A stretch of 64,000 bases of DNA, taken from positions 111,860 to 175,859 of the forward strand of contig NZ_PCOT01000004.1 of assembly GCF_002979415.1 (NCBI RefSeq). The letters are read 5' to 3'. Shown here piece after piece: positions 34,613-45,517 of the stretch (within the stretch, counting starts at the first letter, position 1; every line of letters starts with the position of its first letter). The position numbers and the translations under genes are program-made. This DNA comes from Microbacterium sp. MYb72. Lineage in GTDB: Bacteria > Actinomycetota > Actinomycetes > Actinomycetales > Microbacteriaceae. The notes below the pieces were generated by a model that worked only from the letters and a program-made list of their open reading frames with translations, ran no database searches and was not told where the DNA came from.

Positions 34613-36061
34613 TCAGTCTGAGATCGTCGGGACCGTCACCCACTGCCAGTAGGTGAACTCGTCCAGGTTCCAGTGGCCGCCGTGCCGCCCGCCGTTGCCG
34701 GAGGCGCCGATCCCGCCCATGGGGATGTGCGCGGCGTCGTAGATCGTCTGCCCGTTGAGCGCGACCATGCCGGCGCGCAGCCGGGAGGCGAAGCCGAGAC
34801 CGCGGGCGATGTCGCGCGTGTGGATCGCGGCGGACAGGCCGTAGTCGCTCGCGTTCGCGAGGGCCAGTGCCTCCGCCTCCGTGGCGAACCGGGTCACCGG
34901 CGCGACGGGGCCGAAGATCTCGCTCTGGAACGCCGCGTTCGCGGCATCCACTCCGTCCAGCACCGTCGGGGCGAAGAAGACGCCCTCGTGGGTGCCGCCG
35001 TGCACGACCCGCGCGCCGTCGGCGACGGCCTGGTCGACGATGCCCTGCACGCGCTCCGCCTGGGCGGTGGTGATGAGCGGACCGAGGGTCGTTCCGTCGG
35101 TGAGCGGGTCGCCGAGGCGCAGGGCGGATGCCGCGGCCCGCAGCCGCTCGACGTACTCGTCGGCGATGCTCTCGTGCACGAGGTGCCGACCGGTCGCCAT
35201 GCAGATCTGCCCCTGGTGGCGGAAGGAGCCGCCGATGCCACTGGCGACGGCCAGGTCGAGGTCGGCATCCGCCATCACGATGAACGCGTTGTTGCCGCCG
35301 AGCTCCAGGATGACCCGCTTGAGCAGGCCACCGGCGACCTCGCCGACCCGGCGACCGGCGGCGGACGACCCGGTGAAGGAGATGACGTTCGTGTGCGGGG
35401 AGCGCACGACGGCCTCGCCGGTCTCGGGTCCACCGGGGAGGATGTGCAGGATGCCGTCCGGCAGCCCCGCCCTCTCGAAGATCTCGGCCATCACGGCGCC
35501 GCCCGAGAACGCGGTCTTGACGTCGGGCTTCACGATCACGGCGTTGCCGAGGGCGATCGCCGGCGCCACGGAACGGATCGCGAGCATGAGCGGGGCGTTC
35601 CACGGCGCGATCACGCCGACCACCCCGACGGGGATGCGGCGGGCGATGCCGAGGGTCGTGGGGTCGTCGACGGGGAGAACGTCGCCCTGCGACATCGTCA
35701 CCAGGCTCGCGGCCTCGACGAGCTCGTCGATCGCCTTGCTCACCTCGTGGCTCGCCTTGCTCGGCAGGGAGCCGCTCTCGCGCACGAGCAGGCGCTCGAC
35801 GTCGGCGCGGATCTCGCGCAGCGCCTCGGCGGCCCGGCTGAGCACGCCCGCTCTGACGCGGTACGACGACCGCGCCCACTCGCGCTGCGCGTCGACGGCG
35901 AGGAGACCTGCGCGCTCGACATCCGCCTCGTCGGCGATGCCCACGGTGCCGACGGGCAGGCCGTCGCCGGGAGAGATCACCGCCGCCGTGCCGCCGCCGG
36001 GCTCGCGCCAGCCGCCGGAGAAGATGCGTCCGTCCGCTGCGCGCGGTTCCCAGTGCGCCAT
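34613..36061 (-). CDS. Benzaldehyde-dehydrogenase-like aldehyde dehydrogenase
   Basis: The 482-residue ALDH has GVIAPWNAPLMLAIRSVAPAIALGNAVIVKPD, the cofactor loop VISFTGSSAAGRRV, catalytic Glu in LELGGNNAFIV, and catalytic Cys in RHQGQICMATGRHLVHE. The QICMATGR context and APWNAP segment are typical of aromatic (benzaldehyde/vanillin) dehydrogenases. The start at 36061 has AGGAGGG upstream. It belongs to the catabolic island by its operator at 36153, although a terminator separates it from the next gene. Confidence 0.9.
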   Translation of the reverse strand: MAHWEPRAADGRIFSGGWREPGGGTAAVISPGDGLPVGTVGIADEADVERAGLLAVDAQREWARSSYRVRAGVLSRAAEALREIRADVERLLVRESGSLPSKASHEVSKAIDELVEAASLVTMSQGDVLPVDDPTTLGIARRIPVGVVGVIAPWNAPLMLAIRSVAPAIALGNAVIVKPDVKTAFSGGAVMAEIFERAGLPDGILHILPGGPETGEAVVRSPHTNVISFTGSSAAGRRVGEVAGGLLKRVILELGGNNAFIVMADADLDLAVASGIGGSFRHQGQICMATGRHLVHESIADEYVERLRAAASALRLGDPLTDGTTLGPLITTAQAERVQGIVDQAVADGARVVHGGTHEGVFFAPTVLDGVDAANAAFQSEIFGPVAPVTRFATEAEALALANASDYGLSAAIHTRDIARGLGFASRLRAGMVALNGQTIYDAAHIPMGGIGASGNGGRHGGHWNLDEFTYWQWVTVPTISD

Positions 36062-36152
36062 CGCACCCTCCTGCTCGATCAAGGTCCCTGCGATGCTAGC
36101 CGCTGGCCGACGCCACGACTTCCACCCTCCGCACGAATCCGGCCCCCGCCCG

Positions 36153-36169
36153 CACGACACGGTGTCGCA
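36153..36169. promoter_or_regulatory. Catabolic-island operator 4
   Basis: CACGACACGGTGTCGCA keeps the CGACAC-N-GTGTCG core. It lies about 100 bases upstream of the benzaldehyde-dehydrogenase-like gene. Confidence 0.55.
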
Positions 36170-36307
36170 CACCTCGGCCCGCCCGCTTGGAAAACTCGGA
36201 CCGGATGCGCGCACACCGGCGTGTCTCCTCGCGGCACGCCGCACGGTGCCCTGTTCCTCTCCGTTTTCCCGCCCGCTGTCGGAGTTCCACGGGCCGTCCC
36301 GGGGACG

Positions 36308-36343
36308 ACGAAGGGGCGGATGCCGCAGCATCCGCCCCTTCGT
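36308..36343 (-). terminator. clpC terminator built from an inverted GGATGC pair
   Basis: Perfect 16-bp arms (ACGAAGGGGCGGATGC and complement) with loop CGCA lie 12 bases after the clpC stop on the reverse strand. Confidence 0.85.
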
Positions 36344-36354
36344 TCATCGGGAGG

Positions 36355-38883
<2,529 letters not shown>

Positions 38884-38897
38884 GCTGTGACTCCTTA

Positions 38898-38912
38898 TTC
38901 GCACGGGGCGAA
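38898..38912. promoter_or_regulatory. ClgR-like operator of clpC
   Basis: TTCGCACGGGGCGAA is a perfect TTCGC-N5-GCGAA palindrome 15-29 bases upstream of the clpC start. It matches the CGC-N5-GCG core bound by the actinobacterial ClgR activator of clp genes. The short distance to the start implies it overlaps the transcription start region. Confidence 0.6.
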
Positions 38913-39068
38913 GACGCGTGAAGCGCTTGTACATCGAGAGTAACCACCACATCGAGCCGGTATGCCCGTGTTCGCCGTGGGCATACCGCCCGTGGCGGTC
39001 GGTGACGGGGCGGAGCGGATGCCGTCGCGCGGGGCGTCCGTTGACGGGAGGACCGGCATCCGATACCT

Positions 39069-39099
39069 TAACGAAAATCGATAATATCGATAATCGTTA
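39069..39099. promoter_or_regulatory. 31-bp near-perfect palindromic operator before the DUF2975-XRE pair
   Basis: Arms TAACGAAAATCGATA and its near-complement (13 of 15 positions) meet around a central A. This AT-rich block sits 43-73 bases before the start at 39142 in an otherwise GC-rich region. The XRE protein encoded by the second gene is the obvious candidate to bind it. Confidence 0.7.
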
Positions 39100-39141
39100 T
39101 GGCGGGAGGGTGTCCCGCCGGGCGCAGAGAGGGCTGGTCTG

Positions 39142-39867
39142 ATGACGTTCACCGCGGAGAATCTGGGCGCGGGTCTGCTGACCCTGCTCATCGGCTTCCT
39201 GATCGTCGGAGCGGTCGTCGCGATGAGCGTCGCGAGCTCCCACCGCCGGCGCCGCAAGACCCTCGTCCTCGACGTGGTCGACCGGCTCAGCCTCGGCTGG
39301 GTCTTCCTGTGCGGGGTCGGCGTGCTCCTCGCCGTCTTCCAGGCGCTCACCATGAAGACGATCTCCCTCGACCAGCCGGTGCTCGACCGTGCGAAGGCCT
39401 CCACGCCGGACAACTGCGACTTCGCAGGCGCCGAGGGCGGGACGGAGCTGGACTGCTACGGCGCTGTGGTGAACCCGCCCGTGGGCGCGCAGATCCTGAT
39501 GCTCATCTCCGGCGTGCTGCTGCTGGTCTGCTCCGCCTCGATCGCATGGGCGATCCACGTGGCCGCGCAGCGCGCCGCGCTCGGCGCCCCGTTCGACGCG
39601 ACCGTCCCCCGGGTCTTCGTCGCGACCGCGATCATCGTCATGTCGACGGCGGTGATCGGCGGCATCCTCCGCCAGGTCGGGATGACCGTCGCCGCACAGG
39701 CTCTACCGCAGACGGACGACGCCTTCATCCCCTTCGAGCTCAGCGTGCCGGTCTGGCCCTTCGCCGTGGGCGTCGGATGCTTCGCCCTCGCCGCGATCTT
39801 CCGCCACGGCAGTCGACTGCAGGGCGAGAAGGAGCAGCTGGAGAAGGAGACGGAGGGGCTGGTGTGA
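39142..39867 (+). CDS. DUF2975-like four-helix membrane protein
   Basis: The 241-residue protein has four strong membrane segments (about residues 8-30, 55-75, 115-140 and 155-185, the last pair separated by short loops). It has an extracellular Cys-containing loop with DNCDFAGAEGGTELDCYG and ends in a charged helix (QGEKEQLEKETEGL). Proteins of the DUF2975 family are regularly encoded next to a small XRE repressor, as here. Role unknown; a membrane sensor or stress protein is possible. Confidence 0.75.
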   Translation: MTFTAENLGAGLLTLLIGFLIVGAVVAMSVASSHRRRRKTLVLDVVDRLSLGWVFLCGVGVLLAVFQALTMKTISLDQPVLDRAKASTPDNCDFAGAEGGTELDCYGAVVNPPVGAQILMLISGVLLLVCSASIAWAIHVAAQRAALGAPFDATVPRVFVATAIIVMSTAVIGGILRQVGMTVAAQALPQTDDAFIPFELSVPVWPFAVGVGCFALAAIFRHGSRLQGEKEQLEKETEGLV

Positions 39868-40094
39868 CCCCGGCCGAGAGCGACGGCGAGTTCACCGGCA
39901 TCCACTGCCGACTCGATGAGCTGCTCGCCGATCGCGGCATGACCCTCACCGAGCTGAGCGCGCAGGTCGGCGTCAGCATCGTCAACCTGTCGGTCCTCAA
40001 GAACGACCGTGCACGCGCCATCCGCTACTCGACGCTGCGGGCGATCTGCGAGGCGCTGCAGTGCGAGGTCGGCGAGCTGCTCGTGATGGCCTGA
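39864..40094 (+). CDS. Small XRE/Cro-type transcriptional regulator
   Basis: The 76-residue protein is almost entirely a Cro/C1 helix-turn-helix: RLDELLADRGMTLTELSAQVGVSIVNLSVLKNDRARAIRYSTLRAICEALQCEVGELL. This is the YozG-like type that accompanies DUF2975 proteins. Its GTG start overlaps the upstream stop (GTGA, 39864-39867), so the pair is translationally coupled. It likely represses its own operon through the palindrome at 39069. Confidence 0.88.
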   Translation: MTPAESDGEFTGIHCRLDELLADRGMTLTELSAQVGVSIVNLSVLKNDRARAIRYSTLRAICEALQCEVGELLVMA

Positions 40095-40095
40095 G

Positions 40096-40458
40096 TCACA
40101 CCGCCGGCTGCTGCGGGACGACGGGCGGTGCGGGCGGCGCCCCCACCGGCTCCACCACCACGGCAGTCCCGTAGGCGCAGATCTCGCTGAAGGTGCCGAT
40201 CGACCCGGCGTCGAAGCGCATGGCGACGATCGCGTTGCCGCCGCGCTGCTGCGCCTCGGCCCACATGCGGCTCATCACGACCTGGCGGCTCTCGTACATC
40301 ATCTGCGTGTACTCGGGGATCTCCCCGCCGCCGAGCGCCCGGAAACCCGCCGTGAACCCCTGGCCGAAGTCGGTCGAGCGGACCGTGATGCCCATGACCT
40401 CACCGAGCACGTTGGTGATGCGGTAGCCGGGGATGTCGTTCGTCGTCACCATGAACAT
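40096..40458 (-). CDS. YbjQ/UPF0145 family protein
   Basis: The 120-residue protein has the YbjQ core: VTTNDIPGYRITNVLGEVMGITVRS, then RALGGGEIPEYTQMMYESRQVVMSRMWAEAQQRGGNAIVAMRFD and ICAYGTAVVVEP. A Pro-rich tail follows. Family members form beta pentamers and have no assigned enzyme function. The start may be 40458 or 40452; neither has a strong ribosome site. It is convergent with the XRE gene. Confidence 0.9.
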   Translation of the reverse strand: MFMVTTNDIPGYRITNVLGEVMGITVRSTDFGQGFTAGFRALGGGEIPEYTQMMYESRQVVMSRMWAEAQQRGGNAIVAMRFDAGSIGTFSEICAYGTAVVVEPVGAPPAPPVVPQQPAV

Positions 40459-40554
40459 GACCACATGGTGCCACAGGCGCCGTCCCCGGGGTATGGGCAG
40501 TTCTCTCCGCCCGCCGCCCTCTGATCCGGCGCCGGAACGCGTACGGTGGAGGCC

Positions 40555-40887
40555 ATGAATCCGGACCGGAAGTTGCGCACCCCCGCACGCGTGCTGATGG
40601 CGCTGCCCGTCGCCGCCCTCGCCCTCTCCCTCGCCGCCTGCGGTGCGAGCCGACCGACCGAGAAGCAGTTGACCGACGGGCTGATCGACTACTACACCTC
40701 GCAGAGCATGAGCGATCAGGTGAACGCGGATGCCGCGGCCTGCTTCGCCGGCTACCTGCTGGATTCGAAGCTCAGCAACGAGACCCTCAGCTACATCGCG
40801 CAGGGCAAGGACCAGGCGTCCAGCGTCGAGGACCGCGACCTCACCGTCAAGATCCTCAAGGACAACTTCGAGGAGTGCACGACCTGA
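40555..40887 (+). CDS. Small putative lipoprotein
   Basis: The 110-residue protein has a basic N-terminus (NPDRKLRTPAR), a hydrophobic stretch and a lipobox LSLAAC (Cys ~30), so it is likely exported and lipidated. The mature ~80 residues are helical, with KQLTDGLIDYYTSQSMSDQ and two cysteines (ACF and EECT) that could pair. ATG at 40555 with GGTGGAGG upstream. Function unknown; common as an orphan in actinobacteria. Confidence 0.7.
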   Translation: MNPDRKLRTPARVLMALPVAALALSLAACGASRPTEKQLTDGLIDYYTSQSMSDQVNADAAACFAGYLLDSKLSNETLSYIAQGKDQASSVEDRDLTVKILKDNFEECTT

Positions 40888-40896
40888 CTCGGGCAC

Positions 40897-40919
40897 GACG
40901 GATGCCGCCGGCATCCGTC
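40897..40919 (+). terminator. Terminator from inverted GGATGCCG pair
   Basis: GACGGATGCCG and its complement (11-bp arms, one-base centre) lie 10 bases after the lipoprotein stop. Confidence 0.6.
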
Positions 40920-41015
40920 ATGCTTCGTCACATCCACCCAGGGAATTCACAGGCGCTCCTAGCGTTGAGGCTATGGCGTGCACTCGGCACGCAGTCATTC
41001 CTGGAGTCCCCCCAC

Positions 41016-42437
41016 ATGAGCACCACCGCCCGCGCCGCGAAGGCGCCCGACACCCGCGGTCCCGTACGGAAGCTGCTGACCTCGTTCGGCTTCCAGATCA
41101 TCGCCGCCCTCGTCCTCGGCATCGTCGCAGGCCTCGTCGCCCGCAACCTCGGCGCCACCGCCGAGGCGCCGAACGGCCTCTCCGCGACCCTCGACACGAT
41201 CGGCGGCTCGTACGTGACGCTGCTGCGCGCCGCCGTCATCCCGCTGATCTTCACCGCGATCGTCGCGAGCATCTCGAACCTGCGCCGCGTGCAGAACGCC
41301 GCGCGCCTGGCAGGGCAGACGCTCCTCTGGTTCGCCTACACGGCGTTCATCGCCGTGGTGATCGGCATCGGCCTCGGCCTCATCATCCAGCCCGGTTCCC
41401 GCGCGGGCGAGGGCCTGCAGGAGGGCGACCCGTACACGGTCGGCACCTGGTGGAACTTCCTCACAGGCCTCATCCCGCAGAACTTCCTCGGCCTCACCGT
41501 GAGCACCTCGGTCGACGCGGAGTCGGGCAGTGCGACCTCCAGCATCGGCTTCAACGTGCTGCAGATCATCGTCGTCGCCGTGGCCGTGGGCATCGCCGCG
41601 CTCAAGGCGGGCAAGAAGGCAGAGCCCTTCCTCGCCTTCACCGAGTCGCTGCTCAAGGTCATCCAGCGCGTGCTGTGGTGGATCATCCGCATCGCCCCGC
41701 TCGGCACCTTCGGCCTCATCGGCGCCGCCGTCGTCAAGTACGGCTGGGAGAAGCTGGCCTCGCTCGGATGGTTCGCCATCGCGATCTACATCGGCCTCGC
41801 CCTCGTGCTCTTCGTGGTCTACCCGATCATCGTCAAGACCAACGGCCTGTCGATCAGGCAGTACTTCTCGGGCGTGTGGCCGGCCGTGCAGCTGGCCTTC
41901 GTCAGCCGCTCGTCGATCGGCACCCTCCCGCTCACCGAGCGCGTGACCGAGCGCAACCTCGGCGTGCCGCGCTCCTACGCGTCCTTCGCCGTGCCGCTGG
42001 GCGCGACCACCAAGATGGACGGCTGCGCCGCGATCTACCCGGCCATCGCCGCGATCTTCGTGGCGCAGTTCTTCGGCATCCAGCTGGAGTGGTGGCAGTA
42101 CATCATGATCATCGTGGTCTCGGTGGTGGGCTCGGCCGCGACCGCAGGGACCACCGGCGCCATCGTGATGCTCACGCTGACGCTCTCCACGCTCGGCCTG
42201 CCTCTCGCCGGCGTCGGCCTGCTCATCGCGATCGACCCGATCCTCGACATGGGCCGCACCGCGGTGAACGTCGCCGGTCAGGCGCTCGTGCCGACCATCG
42301 TCGCCAAGCGCGAGGGCATCCTCGACGAGGAGCTCTACAACGCGCCGCGCGAGGGCCTGCCCTTCGCCGACGACTCGGGCGACGACTCCCCCGAGGCGGA
42401 TGCCGCGTCGGACAAGCAGCCGGTCGCCGCGAACTGA
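41016..42437 (+). CDS. Dicarboxylate/amino acid:cation symporter (SDF family)
   Basis: The 473-residue protein has about eight membrane helices and two hairpins, typical of DctA/GltP/SstT. Family motifs include LLRAAVIPLIFTAIVASISNL, AFVSRSSIGTLP (the serine-rich hairpin), FAVPLGATTKMDGCAA with the NMDG-like cation site as KMDG, and LLIAIDPILDMGRTAVNVAGQ near the C-terminus. It imports C4-dicarboxylates, Glu/Asp or Ser/Thr with Na+ or H+. A strong terminator follows. Confidence 0.93.
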   Translation: MSTTARAAKAPDTRGPVRKLLTSFGFQIIAALVLGIVAGLVARNLGATAEAPNGLSATLDTIGGSYVTLLRAAVIPLIFTAIVASISNLRRVQNAARLAGQTLLWFAYTAFIAVVIGIGLGLIIQPGSRAGEGLQEGDPYTVGTWWNFLTGLIPQNFLGLTVSTSVDAESGSATSSIGFNVLQIIVVAVAVGIAALKAGKKAEPFLAFTESLLKVIQRVLWWIIRIAPLGTFGLIGAAVVKYGWEKLASLGWFAIAIYIGLALVLFVVYPIIVKTNGLSIRQYFSGVWPAVQLAFVSRSSIGTLPLTERVTERNLGVPRSYASFAVPLGATTKMDGCAAIYPAIAAIFVAQFFGIQLEWWQYIMIIVVSVVGSAATAGTTGAIVMLTLTLSTLGLPLAGVGLLIAIDPILDMGRTAVNVAGQALVPTIVAKREGILDEELYNAPREGLPFADDSGDDSPEADAASDKQPVAAN

Positions 42438-42455
42438 CCGCTCGCCCACCGCACG

Positions 42456-42495
42456 CGAGAGCGCCCCATCCCGTCCGCGGGGTGGGGCGCTCTCG
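42456..42495 (+). terminator. Terminator of the symporter gene
   Basis: CGAGAGCGCCCCA pairs with TGGGGCGCTCTCG in a GC-rich hairpin of about 17 bp starting 18 bases after the stop. Confidence 0.8.
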
Positions 42496-42503
42496 CATCT
42501 GAG

Positions 42504-42605
42504 CGGTTCACAACTCCTCACGAACCGCAGACCACGCAAGCGCCCGCCCCGGAACCACAGGGGCGTCCTCGGGCGCGAACCCGTTCTTTGAGGAGTCGTG
42601 AACGG
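42504..42605. repeat. Palindromic element family A, intergenic copy
   Basis: The 102-bp element has inverted ends CGGTTCACAACTCCTCACG (left) and a right end that reads CCGTTCACGACTCCTCAAAG on the other strand. The same ends occur inside cydD at 4978-5062. It lies between the symporter terminator and the 3' end of the antiporter gene. Confidence 0.8.
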
Positions 42606-42625
42606 GAAGAGCGGATGCCGCCGCG

Positions 42626-44359
42626 CTACCGCTCCTGCTGGCGCATCGCGCCGCGGGTGTCGAGCGCCAGCTCCTCGGCATCCATCGCCGCGAGCAGCTC
42701 GCGCATGACCTCCTCGTCGAGGTTGCCGGCATCGCGCTCGGCGAGAACGATCTCCCGACGCACGTGCAGCCACCCCCTGAACAGGGAGACGAGGTCTTCG
42801 TACGAGGGTCGGGCCGCGGCATCCTCCACCTGCTGCGCCTCATCGGCGTCCTTCTCCACGCGGGTCATCCGCTTGGCGAAGGCATCGAAGACGCTGAGGT
42901 CGAGGGAGCCGTGCTTCGCCTCCCACTCCACGCGCTTGGCGGCGATGAACTCCTTGCCCGCCTCGCGGGTCTTCGCCTGCACGGCGGCGAGCGCCTGCGC
43001 GTCCTCCTCGTGCTCCGAGTCGCTCCCGATGCCGAGGCGCCGGATCAGCACCGGCAGCGTGAGCCCCTGCAGCAGGAGCGTGCCGACGGTGACGATGAAG
43101 GCGACGACGACGATCGCGTGCGAGGCCTCGGGGGCGAGCGTCGCGAGGTCGGCCGCCGCGAGGGCGGTCGCCAGCGTGACGACGCCGCGCATGCCCGCCC
43201 AGGAGATGACGGCGTTGTCCTTCCAGGTGAGCTGGAGCCCCGCCATCCGCTCCTTCACGATCTGCTCGCGCAGCTCATCGGGATCCTGATCGCGCCACCG
43301 CCGCGAGTGGCCCCGCCGCTTCTCGAACTCGCCGGACTCGACCCCGCGGTCCCACCGCTCGAGGCGTTTGCGGTCGAGGCGGTTCGCCCACGCGTTCGCG
43401 GGGTACACATAGAGCGGACGCACCAGCAGCACGACCACCAGCACCGCCGCCGACAGCCACAGGATGTGTCCGACAGACTCTCCGCTGAGGTCGCGGAGCA
43501 CGCGGGGGAACTGCAGCCCGATGTAGGCGAACACGAAGCTCTCCAGCAGCAGGTCGGCCGAGAGCCACAGCGGCTTCTCCTGCTGCCGCGTGGTGTAGTC
43601 GGTGCGCGGGGCGTTGAAGCCGACGTAGATGCCCATCGCCACGACGGCGAGCACGCCGGAGCCGCCGAGGTGCTCCGCGATCGCGTACGCGCCGAACGGG
43701 GCGAGCAGCCCGAAGGTGCCGATCACGACCGCGTCGTCGATCCGCATCCGCAGCTGGTGCAGCACGATGCCGAAGATCAGGCCGATGACGACGCCGACCA
43801 CGACGGCGACGATGAACTGCCAGATGCCGTCCCACACGGTGATGGTGACGGTGGCGCTGACGAGGAGCGAGGCGAACACCCGGTACAGGGTGAGCGAGGT
43901 GGCGTCGTTGATGAGGCTCTCGCCGGAGAGCACGTTCATGATGCGCCGGGGCAGTCCGAGCTTGCGGCCGATCGCCGCGGCCGACACCGCGTCGGGCGGG
44001 GCCACGATCGCGCCGAGCAGCAGCGCACCAGGCAGGGTCAGCGAGGGCAGGATCAGCCACGCCACCACGCCGACCGCGAGCGTCGTGAGCAGCACGAGCC
44101 AGATCCCGAGGCGCTGGATCTGCGGCAGGCTGCGCTTGAAGCCCACGAACGAGACGTCGAGCGCCGCCGAGTACAGCAGCGGCGGCAGCACGAGGTTCAG
44201 CAGCAGGTGCCCGTCGGTCTGCAGATCGGGGACGAAAGGGAGGAAGGATGCCGCGAGCGCGACCACCGTGACCAGCAGCGGCGCCGGCCACCCCCGCCAT
44301 CGCGCGATCGCCGCCACGACGACGCTGCCGACGAGGATGTAGAAGAATTCGACGCCCAT
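42626..44359 (-). CDS. Na+/H+ antiporter, CPA1 family
   Basis: The 577-residue protein has about 12 membrane helices in the first ~400 residues and a long cytosolic helical tail. CPA1 features include LLYSAALDVSF, GAIVAPPDAVSAAAIGRKLGLPRRI, SGESLINDATSLTLYR with the ND ion-binding pair, and WAGMRGVVTLATALA. It exchanges H+ for Na+/Li+/K+ in pH and salt homeostasis. The start at 44359 lacks a clear ribosome site; nearby GTG codons are alternatives. Confidence 0.93.
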   Translation of the reverse strand: MGVEFFYILVGSVVVAAIARWRGWPAPLLVTVVALAASFLPFVPDLQTDGHLLLNLVLPPLLYSAALDVSFVGFKRSLPQIQRLGIWLVLLTTLAVGVVAWLILPSLTLPGALLLGAIVAPPDAVSAAAIGRKLGLPRRIMNVLSGESLINDATSLTLYRVFASLLVSATVTITVWDGIWQFIVAVVVGVVIGLIFGIVLHQLRMRIDDAVVIGTFGLLAPFGAYAIAEHLGGSGVLAVVAMGIYVGFNAPRTDYTTRQQEKPLWLSADLLLESFVFAYIGLQFPRVLRDLSGESVGHILWLSAAVLVVVLLVRPLYVYPANAWANRLDRKRLERWDRGVESGEFEKRRGHSRRWRDQDPDELREQIVKERMAGLQLTWKDNAVISWAGMRGVVTLATALAAADLATLAPEASHAIVVVAFIVTVGTLLLQGLTLPVLIRRLGIGSDSEHEEDAQALAAVQAKTREAGKEFIAAKRVEWEAKHGSLDLSVFDAFAKRMTRVEKDADEAQQVEDAAARPSYEDLVSLFRGWLHVRREIVLAERDAGNLDEEVMRELLAAMDAEELALDTRGAMRQQER

Positions 44360-44410
44360 GCCCACCACGGTACTGGGAATGCCCTCGCGCGAGCAGCGGT
44401 TGGAGCCTGG

Positions 44411-45451
44411 GTGACCGCTCTCTCCGTCCTCGACCTCGTCCCGGTCCGCTCCGGGCAGACCAGCGCGGAGGCCATCGCCGCCTCCCTCAGCCTCGCGCAG
44501 ACCGCCGATCGGCTGGGGTACCGCCGCTACTGGTTCGCCGAGCACCACAACATGCCGGCCGTGGCATCCACGACTCCGCCGGTGCTGATCGCCGCCGCCG
44601 CGACCCGCACCACGAGCATCCGGCTGGGTTCCGGCGGCGTGATGCTCCCGAACCACGCCCCGCTCATCGTCGCGGAGCAGTTCGCCGCGCTGGAGGCCAT
44701 CGCCCCCGGACGCATCGACCTCGGTCTCGGCCGGGCGCCGGGCAGCGACCCCGTCATCACTCAGCTGCTCCGCGGCTCCGGCACCACGAGCGACGTCGAG
44801 CAGTTCCCCCGGCACGTGCAGGACATCGCGGCGCTCCTCTCCGGAGACGGCGCCACCGTCCGCTTCACGTCCGGCGGCGAGTACACGGTGCACGCGACGC
44901 CCGCCGCCACCGGCTCCCCCGAGATGTGGCTGCTCGGCTCGAGCGACTACTCGGCGCAGCTGGCGGCATCCCACGGCCTGCCGTACGTGTTCGCCAACCA
45001 CTTCTCCGGCCAGGGGCTGGAGCGCGCCCTCGACCTGTACCGCACCGGCTACCGCCCGAGCGAGGAGCACCCAGAGCCGCGCACCTTCCTCACCGTGAAC
45101 GCCGTGGCCGCGCCGACGCAGGACGAGGCGGAGGCCCGCGCTCTCCCCCAGCTGCGCATGATGGCGCGGCTGCGTCTGAACAAGCCGCTGGTCGCGCTGG
45201 AGACCGTCGAGCAGGCCGTCGCCGCCTCGGCGGAGGCGGATGCCGCCACCGAGCAGGTCGTGTCGGCCGCCCGCGAGCGCTGGTTCGTCGGCACCGGGGA
45301 GTCGGTCGCCGCCGAGGTGCGCGGGTTCGCGGAGCGGTACGGCGTCGACGAGGTCATGCTGTCTCCGGTCGCCGCGTCGTACGACGCGGAGCCCCGCGAC
45401 TCCTCCCCTGGCCGCGCGCAGACGCTGGAGCTCATCGCCGCCGCGATGTGA
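44411..45451 (+). CDS. Luciferase-like flavin monooxygenase (MsnO8-type LLM)
   Basis: The 346-residue protein starts with GTG at 44411 behind TTGGAG. It carries VLDLVPVRSGQTSAEAI, YWFAEHHNMPAVASTTPPVLIAA, RLGSGGVMLPNHAPL and GRIDLGLGRAPGSDP, the hallmarks of the bacterial luciferase-like class 1 subgroup. These use F420 or FMNH2; the actual substrate is unknown. It is divergent from the antiporter gene. Confidence 0.9.
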   Translation: MTALSVLDLVPVRSGQTSAEAIAASLSLAQTADRLGYRRYWFAEHHNMPAVASTTPPVLIAAAATRTTSIRLGSGGVMLPNHAPLIVAEQFAALEAIAPGRIDLGLGRAPGSDPVITQLLRGSGTTSDVEQFPRHVQDIAALLSGDGATVRFTSGGEYTVHATPAATGSPEMWLLGSSDYSAQLAASHGLPYVFANHFSGQGLERALDLYRTGYRPSEEHPEPRTFLTVNAVAAPTQDEAEARALPQLRMMARLRLNKPLVALETVEQAVAASAEADAATEQVVSAARERWFVGTGESVAAEVRGFAERYGVDEVMLSPVAASYDAEPRDSSPGRAQTLELIAAAM

Positions 45452-45517
45452 ATCGCCGCGCGAGGGTGGTCTTCTGTGCGGGACAGGCGTAGCGTCGCCC
45501 GCAACGGAAGGAGTTCG

